Shown: positions 35,884 to 43,478 of the stretch, piece after piece
Position numbering within the stretch: the first letter of the stretch is position 1
Layout: the number at the start of each line of letters is the position of its first letter
NCBI GenBank assembly: GCA_019187195.1
Contig: JABAQT010000030.1
Coordinates: forward strand, 95,677 to 159,676
Origin: Bryobacteraceae bacterium
GTDB taxonomy: Bacteria > Acidobacteriota > Terriglobia > Bryobacterales > Bryobacteraceae
DNA length: 64,000 nt
Direction of reading: 5' to 3'
Translations under genes and position numbers: made by a program
The notes under the pieces: model-generated
Seen by the model: the letters and a program-made list of their open reading frames with translations, nothing else
Told to the model about the DNA's origin: nothing
Databases searched by the model: none

Positions 35884-36432
35884 GTGCCGGACGCGACTAC
35901 ACTTCTGCAACGTTGGAGCAGCGGCGATCGCCGGGCCCTGGACGACCTGATGGCCATCGTCAACGATGAGCTGCGGCGCTTGGCTCAATCGGCTCTCATG
36001 CGGGAGAACCCGAGGCATACGCTGCAGGCGACGGCCCTGGTGAACGAACTCTATTTGCGTCTCGTTGACCAGCGGCAGGTGGGCGTGTCCGGGAAACGGC
36101 AGTTTTTTGGTGTCGCCGCCGTAGTCATGCGGCGCATCCTGGTGGATCACGCCAAAGCGAGGAAGGCAGGCAAGCGAGGCGGAGACCTGGTGCGTGCCGA
36201 TCTGCCGGACCTGCCCGCCCGCGCGGCGCCGGCCGAGGATCTGCTGGCCATCGACGAGGCGCTCACCGCACTCCAGGCGTTGGATGACCGCAAGGCCCGG
36301 GTTGTCGAACTGAAGTTCTTCGCCGGACTCCACAATGAGGAGATCGCCGGCCTCCTGGATATTTCCCTGGCCACCGTCGAGCGGGATTGGGCCATGGCCA
36401 AGAGTTGGCTCTACGACCGGATGGCAAAATGA
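35884..36432 (+). CDS. ECF-type RNA polymerase sigma factor (TIGR02999-like)
   Basis: A 182-residue sigma-70-family protein of the kind common in Acidobacteria and Planctomycetes (TIGR02999). Region 2 includes LLQRWSSGDRRALDDLM and ALVNELYLRLVDQ, and the segment FFGVAAVVMRRILVDHARA-like (here FFGVAAVVMRRILVDHAKA). Region 4 is the helix-turn-helix KFFAGLHNEEIAGLLDISL followed by TVERDWAMAKSWLYDRM. I start it at the GTG at 35884; the open frame upstream has no sigma homology. The stop overlaps the kinase start (ATGA), a gene order repeated many times in Solibacter-type genomes. No anti-sigma factor is nearby; the partner kinase may fill that role. Confidence 0.9.
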   Translation: MPDATTLLQRWSSGDRRALDDLMAIVNDELRRLAQSALMRENPRHTLQATALVNELYLRLVDQRQVGVSGKRQFFGVAAVVMRRILVDHAKARKAGKRGGDLVRADLPDLPARAAPAEDLLAIDEALTALQALDDRKARVVELKFFAGLHNEEIAGLLDISLATVERDWAMAKSWLYDRMAK

Positions 36433-39008
36433 CCGGCTCGCGGTGGCGGCAGATCGAGGACCTGTTTCAGCGGGCCATGGATCTGCCCCCCGGCGCGCGA
36501 CGCGAATTTCTCGACTCTCAGGACGGCGTCGAGGCCTCGGTGATCGAAGAAGCCGCCAGGTTGATTGCCGCTTCCTCTTCCGCCGACCGGATTTTCGAGG
36601 ATCGTGCCTGGATGGGCGCGCTGCTCGATAAGACACAGGATCCTCGCGTGGGGACGATCCTTGGCGCATGGCGATTGCGGAAACCTCTGGGCGGCGGCGG
36701 AATGGGGACCGTCTACCTCGCCGAACGCGCCGATGAGCAGTTTCACAAACAGGCCGCGCTCAAGATTGTGCGGCTCGGTCTCGATTCGGAAGCGATGTTG
36801 CGCCGTTTCCGCCGGGAAAGGCAGATCCTGGCATCGCTCGAGCATCCGAATATCGCGCGCCTGCTGGATGGTGGTGTCACCGGCGACGGATATCCCTACC
36901 TGGTCATGGAGTACATTGAAGGCGAGAGGCTCGATCAATACTGCCAGTCGCGCCGTCTCTCCGCTCGTGAAACAGTGTGTCTGTTCCGCAGGATCTGCGC
37001 CTCCGTGCGCTATCTGCATCGCAATCTCATCCTGCATTGCGACCTCAAACCGTCCAATGTCATTGTGACTCCCGAAGGCGAACCGGTCCTGCTCGACTTC
37101 GGAATCGCCCGCTGGGCGGATGAAGCCGGCGCGGGCAACCAGACCTCGACCGCGTTTATCTTCACGCCACGCTTCGCCAGCCCGGAGCAGGTGGCGGGCC
37201 TGCCGCTCACAACTCAGTGCGACGTTTATTCGCTCGGTGTGATCCTGTTCGAAATGCTGACCGGCCAGAGCCCCTATGGGGCCACGGAACGCTCGCCCAC
37301 GGAGTGGATGCGCGCCGTCGAATCGATGGAACCGCCGCTCCCGAGCAGAGTCCCCTCGGCATCCATCGCCGCGGCGGACCTGAAAGGGGACCTGGACCGG
37401 ATCCTGCTGGCGGCGATGCGCAAGGACCGGACCGAACGCTACGGCAGCGTCGAAGCCTTGGATGAAGATCTGCGCCGGTACCTGGAAGGGTTGCCGGTGC
37501 AGGCCGGCCCTCAAACGGTGGCCTACCGGCTCCGTAAGTTCGCCGCCCGGCACCGTGCCGGGGTCGCTGGAAGCGCGGCCGTGTTTCTGGCCCTTGTGGG
37601 GGGATTGGCCACCACTCTTTATGAGGCCCGCGTGGCCGCCCGCGAGCGTGACCGGGCCGAACGGCGATTCGATGACGTCCGCGGCCTGGCCCGCCTTATC
37701 CTGTTCGAGTTTCACGACGGGGTGATGAATCTCCCGGGCTCCACCGGCCTTCAACGGGAGTTGATCGAAAAGACGCTCGCGCATCTGGAGAGCATCGACG
37801 CGGATGCTCGCGAGGATACGAAGTTGATGACGGAACTGGCCGGAAGCTATCTGCGGCTGGGTAATCTGCAAGGCAATCCCTACTATCCAAACCTGGGCGA
37901 GGCGCCGCGTTCGCTCGCCACCTACGATCGGGGCTTGCGTCTGCTTGCGGCTGTTCCCGAAGGAACCGGACCGGTCCCCCTGGAACAGTCCCGGGCCTTG
38001 CTGTGGCGCGCTCGCAGTGAGGTCGCGGCCATGACGTCGAATGACCAAACCAGCCTCGATGACTTGAAACACGCCCTTCGCCTTCTCGAAGCGCTTGTGC
38101 GCCGCGAGCCCGCAAATCCCGGCCTGCTGAGCGAGTTGGGAAGCTCCTATGAGAGTTTCGCGAGTTACTACACGGGGACGCTCACGGGACGCGTCGACCT
38201 GGCGCTCGCCAGGAAATATTACGCTCTCGCCGGTGAGCAGTACCGGAAGGCCCTGGCGCTTCAGCCGGACTCCGTTCGCGCCCGCAGGGCTCTTGCCATC
38301 AACGGTTGGCGCCGTGGCGAACTGGAGCAGCAGGAGGGCGATGCGCGCGCGGCCCTGGCCTCGCTTTCCCGGGCGAGCTCCGCGCTGGAGGCTTTGCCGG
38401 CCGCCGAGAGGGACTCGCTGCCGAACCAGAGACTCGCCGCCGTCATTCTGCGGGCCGAGGGGGAGGCGCTGGCCGCGACTGGCCAGTTCCCGGACGCGCT
38501 TGAACGATTCGCGCGGTCCGAGGCGATGCAACAAAGGCTGCTCGATTCCGACCCCGACAACCGGCAATTTCAGATGAGCATGGCTACGTTGTTGCATGCC
38601 CGGGGGCTCGTCTACGAGTCAGGCGGCGAGCCGGGACGGGCCTTGGAGGATTTCTCGAAGGCCGGCCGTTACCTGAGAGTGATAGAAACGGCGGATGTGG
38701 GAAACAAGACCGTTCGCGATAAACTCGCGGAACTCGATCTGCTGCGGGCGCGCCTGCTCAATGCGGCGAACCAGACCGGGGCGGCGTTCGCCGCGGCTCG
38801 ATCAGCGCTTCGCGTCCGCCGCGAGATCGCCGCTCGCAAGGATTCCGGCCCCGAGGACTGGGTTCGCTATGCCGACGCGCTGTGGGACGTTCAGCCCGCC
38901 GCTCTGCGGGATCGCGCCGCCGCCGTGCGCTATTACCAAAAGGCGCGCGATGCGGGCGCGGCCTTGTCTCCCGTTATTGCCGGAAGAATCGGAGCTGGAA
39001 CTCGCTGA
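36429..39008 (+). CDS. Transmembrane Ser/Thr protein kinase with C-terminal TPR-like region
   Basis: An 859-residue receptor-like kinase. Kinase domain about 79-350: glycine loop GGGGMGTVYLAE, Lys112 (ALKIV), catalytic loop HCDLKPSN with Asp205, and DFG at 223-225. Arg of the usual HRD motif is Cys, so it is a non-RD kinase not needing activation-loop phosphorylation in the common way. A membrane helix lies at about 380-400 (GSAAVFLALVGGLATTLY), followed by a coiled stretch (ARERDRAERRFDDVRG) and about 430 residues of TPR-like helices. The ATG at 36429 overlaps the sigma-factor stop. Together they probably form a signal module in which the kinase, with a periplasmic TPR sensor, controls the sigma factor. 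Confidence 0.92.
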   Translation: MTGSRWRQIEDLFQRAMDLPPGARREFLDSQDGVEASVIEEAARLIAASSSADRIFEDRAWMGALLDKTQDPRVGTILGAWRLRKPLGGGGMGTVYLAERADEQFHKQAALKIVRLGLDSEAMLRRFRRERQILASLEHPNIARLLDGGVTGDGYPYLVMEYIEGERLDQYCQSRRLSARETVCLFRRICASVRYLHRNLILHCDLKPSNVIVTPEGEPVLLDFGIARWADEAGAGNQTSTAFIFTPRFASPEQVAGLPLTTQCDVYSLGVILFEMLTGQSPYGATERSPTEWMRAVESMEPPLPSRVPSASIAAADLKGDLDRILLAAMRKDRTERYGSVEALDEDLRRYLEGLPVQAGPQTVAYRLRKFAARHRAGVAGSAAVFLALVGGLATTLYEARVAARERDRAERRFDDVRGLARLILFEFHDGVMNLPGSTGLQRELIEKTLAHLESIDADAREDTKLMTELAGSYLRLGNLQGNPYYPNLGEAPRSLATYDRGLRLLAAVPEGTGPVPLEQSRALLWRARSEVAAMTSNDQTSLDDLKHALRLLEALVRREPANPGLLSELGSSYESFASYYTGTLTGRVDLALARKYYALAGEQYRKALALQPDSVRARRALAINGWRRGELEQQEGDARAALASLSRASSALEALPAAERDSLPNQRLAAVILRAEGEALAATGQFPDALERFARSEAMQQRLLDSDPDNRQFQMSMATLLHARGLVYESGGEPGRALEDFSKAGRYLRVIETADVGNKTVRDKLAELDLLRARLLNAANQTGAAFAAARSALRVRREIAARKDSGPEDWVRYADALWDVQPAALRDRAAAVRYYQKARDAGAALSPVIAGRIGAGTR

Positions 39009-39243
39009 TCCCGCCCCGGGATGCGTCAATGGCACGGAGGTCTTTCAGATCCGTCGCGTCAAAGCCCGGCCATCATAAGGCCGTACCGCCGGGGCGGGAG
39101 GCGCCGTATGGCAAGCGGGTTGACGCCAATCACCGCCGCGTTCTCGCCATGGCCCCATGCCGGCGGATGACGGCCAAAATATTGAAGACCTCGTGAGGGT
39201 CTTGCTCCCGATTTTTCGCGAAATCGGGCGGAGGAACCCGATC

Positions 39244-40773
39244 ATGCCCCGTTTCATTCACTACGTCGATCTCAGGGAAAGCGACGTTATGCAGTTTCGT
39301 GACGCCGAGGCCTATCTTTCCACCTCACCCTACCCGACTGTCTTCGGCGCCATGCGCAACGATGGGCTTCACCCCAATCTCTCGCTCCTCAAACACGTAC
39401 AGGAAGGGTGCGCGAACGTAGAGAAAGCATTTCGCCTGGCCGTTACCCCGAAGTACCTGGGCCCCGCCCTCAACGCCCTGGTGCCGCCGGATTGGGCCGC
39501 CGTTGGGCTTGCGCTGGCGGAGGGAATCGCCGTACAGGTGGGGCTGCTGGGAGCCTCGGTCGCGCTCGGAGCCGCCGGCGGCTTCGTTTCCACCGCCTGG
39601 ACCGGAGTTGGAGCGCCCGCTGGAGCGGCTGCCGGGGCCGCCGTTGGATTCTTTCTCGGCAACCTGCTCCTGAATGGAATGGGGCTTTACGATACGGCAA
39701 GAGCCACGCTGACCGGAGCCGCCTCGGAGGAACATCGCATCCGCGGGGCGATACGCGCGGCCTGGATCGCCAGGGCGGAAGCCGAGTTGAACATCGCGGC
39801 CTTCAACCTGGCGCTCTCCATCGCCGTGATTGTCGTCCTTGCCCTCCTTGCCGCGGTTGCCGCCGTTCTCAAGAAGACCAGCGCGGCGTTGCGCAAGTCG
39901 CTCGGGCCCAGAATCAGGGAGCTTTCCGGCCGCTGGGCGCACCGCCGCGACTCCGGCCGTCATGACGATTTCCTCCGCAAAGTCACTCGAATGTGGGACG
40001 AGTCCGAAGCCCGTTATCACCATGACTGGCGCAGCCGGATTCCCGCGGGGACGACTGTCTCTGACTTTGAGCGAATCGCCGCCCGCGCGGGGATGCGGCC
40101 TTTCCATTTGGCCGATTGGTCAAACCTTTCCCGTAACCGGCGCTGGCTGTGTGTGCTTCGATGCGGCAAGCCCGGCGCCCTGGACCCCGCCCACCTGTCG
40201 GAGTTCCGGACCGCGAAGAGTGTTCTCGTCAAACTCAAGACCAGTTCGAGGACTGGCCTTGTACACCTGAGCGACCAGGGCGCTTACGGTTTTCGTCCGG
40301 GCATGAGCCGCAAAGAAGCCGACGAACTGTTGGAGAAGCTGGTTGCGGAACAACACGCGGCGCATCCGTGGGCGCGGCGGGGAAAATTCCGCTGGGAGAA
40401 AAACTCCTCGGGCGAACTCGTCCTCACCGAGGATGGCAAGTTCGTCGTCGCCGACTACGACAAGATGGGCATCTACAGGATGGAGGATTCGGGAGGACTG
40501 AGGCCGCATCCGGATTGGGCATCGGATCCGGTGGCTAACGACAGCCCCGAGAACCAGGCGTTCATCAACAGGCAGGTTCGCGGCGGCCAGTCAATGGATC
40601 AACATGGCTGCCAGGACTTCTCACGGGGGCCGGATGGCCGCCCCTTGCGGCTTCCCGATCCGGATGAGGATTTTGTTGTTCTCACACCTCCGAACGGCCA
40701 TGCGCAGATCATCCACGGAGCCGAGGCGCTGCGAACGCTCTACGCACGGTATAACCTGCCGTGGCCATATTGA
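39244..40773 (+). CDS. Membrane-spanning putative toxin with CyaA/ExoY/edema-factor-like cyclase C-terminus
   Basis: A 509-residue protein. Residues about 80-145 and 183-210 are strongly hydrophobic and Gly/Ala-rich, like the pore-forming pretoxin segments of secreted effectors. The C-terminal 230 residues show a possible anthrax-toxin/CyaA-type cyclase pattern. There is a Lys-rich element (SVLVKLKTSS, GAYGFRPGMS; compare KGxxVKGKSSNWG...AGF of ExoY), then VVADYDKMGIY with Asp404/Asp406 (compare TADYDLFLV), and finally DQHGCQDF with His454 and FVVLTPPNGHAQII (compare VQHGTEQNN and FVVSATGESQML of CyaA). Start 39244 has GGAGG 9 bases upstream; an ATG at 39157 lacks one. No immunity gene adjoins it. 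Similarity is read by eye and moderate; no signal peptide is seen. Confidence 0.5.
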   Translation: MPRFIHYVDLRESDVMQFRDAEAYLSTSPYPTVFGAMRNDGLHPNLSLLKHVQEGCANVEKAFRLAVTPKYLGPALNALVPPDWAAVGLALAEGIAVQVGLLGASVALGAAGGFVSTAWTGVGAPAGAAAGAAVGFFLGNLLLNGMGLYDTARATLTGAASEEHRIRGAIRAAWIARAEAELNIAAFNLALSIAVIVVLALLAAVAAVLKKTSAALRKSLGPRIRELSGRWAHRRDSGRHDDFLRKVTRMWDESEARYHHDWRSRIPAGTTVSDFERIAARAGMRPFHLADWSNLSRNRRWLCVLRCGKPGALDPAHLSEFRTAKSVLVKLKTSSRTGLVHLSDQGAYGFRPGMSRKEADELLEKLVAEQHAAHPWARRGKFRWEKNSSGELVLTEDGKFVVADYDKMGIYRMEDSGGLRPHPDWASDPVANDSPENQAFINRQVRGGQSMDQHGCQDFSRGPDGRPLRLPDPDEDFVVLTPPNGHAQIIHGAEALRTLYARYNLPWPY

Positions 40774-40785
40774 TGCGCCGCGCCC

Positions 40786-42699
40786 TCAGCGCGCGCTGAA
40801 GCGGATCAGCCCCACGCCGTTCTCAGCGGCGAGCATCTCCCAGCCGGCGGGCACCAGAACCGTCGAACCGTAATCAAGCACCAGCGCCGGCCCCTTCACC
40901 ACCCGCGGCAACTCCGCGCGCCGCCACACCGCGATCTTTCTCCACCGGCCATCCACAAATACCCGCCGCGTATCGGGCTTCCCACTCCTGCGCGCTGTTT
41001 GCCGCCGCACGGGCTTCTCCACCTCCTTCACCGCCCGCACGCGGATGGTCACCACCTCGATCGCCCGTCCCGCGTCCGCGTATCCGTACACCTTCGCGTG
41101 CTCCTTGTGGAAAGCAGCCGTGGTGCCTTCCCCCCTCCACGGAATCGTCAACTCGTAGCTCTGCCCCGCGTACCGTATGTCCCCGAATCGATCAATCCGC
41201 GCCCCGCCGTTTTCCGCCGCCGCTCTTCCCTCCAACTGCCGGAACCGCTCCTCGATGTCCGTCCGTCCCAACACGCCTGCCGCGTAATCGCGCACGCGCG
41301 GCGCCAGCAGCATCCCCATCGCCGACAACACTCCCGCGGCTTCCGGAGCCAGCACGGCCCGCATCCCCAACTCCTTCGCAATCCCGCAGGCGTGCAAGCC
41401 GCCGCAGCCTCCGAACGCCACCAGCGCGAACTCCCGCGGATCATACCCGCGTTCGATCGACACCGCCCGGATGGCGCGCTCCATGTTCGCGTTCGCCACC
41501 CGCAGAATCCCCTCCGCCGCTCTGATTCGGTCCATCCCCAACCGCGCCGCCAACCGGTCCACCGCCGCCTCCGCCCGCGCCGCGTCCAGTCGCATCCGCC
41601 CGCCCAGAAACTGATCCGCCGCGATCCGTCCCAGCACCACATGCGCGTCCGTCACCGTCGGCAGGTCCCCCACGCCGTAACATGCCGGTCCCGGATCCGC
41701 ACCCGCGCTCTCCGGCCCCACGCGCAGCAGTCCGCCTTCATCCACCCGCGCAATCGAGCCGCCGCCCGCTCCCACCGTGTGGATCTCGAGCATCGGCGTC
41801 CGGACCGGAGTCCCATCCACCACCGCCTCCACGGTCTCGCGCGGAGTGCCGTCCGTCAAACTCACATCCGTCGAGGTTCCGCCCATGTCGAAGCCCATCG
41901 CCTTCCGGAATCCCGCCCGCCGCGCCACTTCGAACGCGCCCACGACGCCGCCCGCCGGACCGGACAGCACCGTCCGCACCGCATGCCGCCGCGCCTCGGC
42001 CGCCGTCAGCAGCCCTCCGTTCGATTGCAAAATCGAGATCGGATACGGAGATCCCTTTTCGAGGGCTCCGAGATAGCGGTCCATCAGCGGCCCCACATAG
42101 GCGTTCAACATCACCGTGGAGGCGCGCTCGTACTCGCGAAACTCCGGACACACTTCGCTCGACACGCTCACGTACCCCAGGTCTTTCAAAGCCTCAGCGG
42201 CTGCCTCTTCATTCTCCGCGCACTGATATGCGTGCAGGAAACAGACCGCCACCGACTCCACCCTTGCCGCTTCCAGCTTCGCTCGCAGTTTCCTCCACTC
42301 CCCCGCACCCGGCCGCCGCGCAACGGTGCCATCCGCATACACCCGCTCGCTGACGCCAAAACACAATTCCCTCGGAGCCAATACCCGCTTCTCCCCCGGC
42401 GTCAGGTCATACAGCGCCGCCCGGTTCTGCCGGCCGATGTGCAGCAAGTCCTCAAACCCCGCCGTCGTCACAAACGCCGTCCGCGCTCCCTTCCGTTCAA
42501 GCAGCGCGTTCGTCGCCACCGTCGACCCGTGAATCACCTCCACCCCCGGCACACCACCCGCCGCCCGCGCGATCCCCTCCAGGATCACCGCCGCCGGGTC
42601 CGCCGGGTTCGACCGCAGCTTGAACGTCTCCATACGCCCGTCATCATGAACCACCGCAAAGTCGGTGAACGTCCCGCCCGCGTCAATCCCTATCCGCAT
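40786..42699 (-). CDS. hyuA: Hydantoinase A / 5-oxoprolinase-family protein
   Basis: A 637-residue HyuA-type ATPase. The sugar-kinase/actin-like fold is evident in MRIGIDAGGTFTDFAVVHDD, EVIHGSTVATNALLERKGA, GFDMGGTSTDVSLTDG, GAGGGSIARVDEGGLLRVGP and VVAFGGCGGLHACGIAKEL. HyuA normally works with HyuB to open hydantoins, 5-oxoproline or related cyclic amides at the cost of ATP; acetone and acetophenone carboxylases are relatives. No hyuB gene is adjacent, so its activity is uncertain. It converges on the putative toxin gene with 12 bases between, and a 14-base palindrome (TCAGCGCGCGCTGA) overlaps its stop codon. Confidence 0.9.
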   Translation of the reverse strand: MRIGIDAGGTFTDFAVVHDDGRMETFKLRSNPADPAAVILEGIARAAGGVPGVEVIHGSTVATNALLERKGARTAFVTTAGFEDLLHIGRQNRAALYDLTPGEKRVLAPRELCFGVSERVYADGTVARRPGAGEWRKLRAKLEAARVESVAVCFLHAYQCAENEEAAAEALKDLGYVSVSSEVCPEFREYERASTVMLNAYVGPLMDRYLGALEKGSPYPISILQSNGGLLTAAEARRHAVRTVLSGPAGGVVGAFEVARRAGFRKAMGFDMGGTSTDVSLTDGTPRETVEAVVDGTPVRTPMLEIHTVGAGGGSIARVDEGGLLRVGPESAGADPGPACYGVGDLPTVTDAHVVLGRIAADQFLGGRMRLDAARAEAAVDRLAARLGMDRIRAAEGILRVANANMERAIRAVSIERGYDPREFALVAFGGCGGLHACGIAKELGMRAVLAPEAAGVLSAMGMLLAPRVRDYAAGVLGRTDIEERFRQLEGRAAAENGGARIDRFGDIRYAGQSYELTIPWRGEGTTAAFHKEHAKVYGYADAGRAIEVVTIRVRAVKEVEKPVRRQTARRSGKPDTRRVFVDGRWRKIAVWRRAELPRVVKGPALVLDYGSTVLVPAGWEMLAAENGVGLIRFSAR

Positions 42700-42803
42700 T
42701 CGGCCTCATTCTCCCATGAGATCAGGCCGCGGTTCCGGCGCACCGCGCCCATCGAGACTTTACAATAAGAAGCAGGATCACCCCGCCACCACGCCCATTG
42801 ACG

Positions 42804-43478
42804 ATGATCGACCTCCAGAACGTATCCAAGCAATTCGACGGAAAACGTAAAGTCATTGCTCTCGACCAGGTCTCCCTCTCCATCGCCAGGGGCGAGATGG
42901 TCTCCATGATCGGCGCGTCCGGTTCCGGCAAGTCCACAATGCTCAATCTCATCGGCGGCCTCGACAGACCCACTTCCGGCGAAATCGTTGTCGATGGCGA
43001 GCGCCTCGGGCGCGCCTCCGGCGATCAACTCACCCGCATCCGCCGCGACAAGATCGGCTTCATCTTCCAGTTCTTCCACCTCCTCCCCACGCTCAGTTGC
43101 CTCGAAAACGTCGCCCTCCCGCTCCACCTCCGCGGCTGGAGCCGCCGCCGCATCGAGGAACGCGCCCGCGAACTCCTCGATCTTGTCCAACTCGGCCACC
43201 GCCTCGACCATCTTCCCGAGGAACTCTCCGGCGGCGAACGCCAGCGCGCCGCCATCGCCCGCGCCCTCTCCGTCTATCCTCCGATCCTGCTCGCCGACGA
43301 GCCCACCGGAAACCTCGATTCGCAAACCGGAGCCGGAATCCTCAGCCTCATCCGCGGCCTCCACCAGCGCCTCGAATCCACCATCCTCATCGTCACCCAC
43401 GACATGGACGTCGCCGAAAGCTGCCCGCGCACCATTCGCCTCAAGGACGGCAAAGTGATCGAGGACATCCGCCGGTGA
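42804..43478 (+). CDS. ABC transporter ATPase, LolD/MacB type
   Basis: A 224-residue ABC ATPase with Walker A GASGSGKST, Q-loop FQFFHLLPTLSCLENV, signature LSGGERQR, Walker B ILLADEPTGNLD and switch His in IVTHDMDVAE. Phe-His-Leu-Leu-Pro-Thr-Leu after the Q-loop is typical of the MacB/LolD/FtsE group, which drive mechanotransmission instead of classic transport. Start: the ATG at 42804 is used, though a TTG two codons earlier is possible; no clear ribosome site. Its stop overlaps the permease ATG (TGATG). It heads a five-gene plus-strand operon. Confidence 0.93.
   Translation: MIDLQNVSKQFDGKRKVIALDQVSLSIARGEMVSMIGASGSGKSTMLNLIGGLDRPTSGEIVVDGERLGRASGDQLTRIRRDKIGFIFQFFHLLPTLSCLENVALPLHLRGWSRRRIEERARELLDLVQLGHRLDHLPEELSGGERQRAAIARALSVYPPILLADEPTGNLDSQTGAGILSLIRGLHQRLESTILIVTHDMDVAESCPRTIRLKDGKVIEDIRR

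Noticed and set aside
40786..40799. The 14-base palindrome TCAGCGCGCGCTGA as a terminator
   Set aside because: It has no loop and no T-tract, and overlaps the hyuA stop codon; alternating GC runs like this are expected by chance in such DNA.
43097..43477. N-terminal extension of the permease back into the ATPase gene
   Set aside because: The extra residues are Pro/Arg-rich and lie wholly inside the ABC ATPase coding region; the ATG at 43478 overlaps the ATPase stop and is followed at once by the membrane helix.
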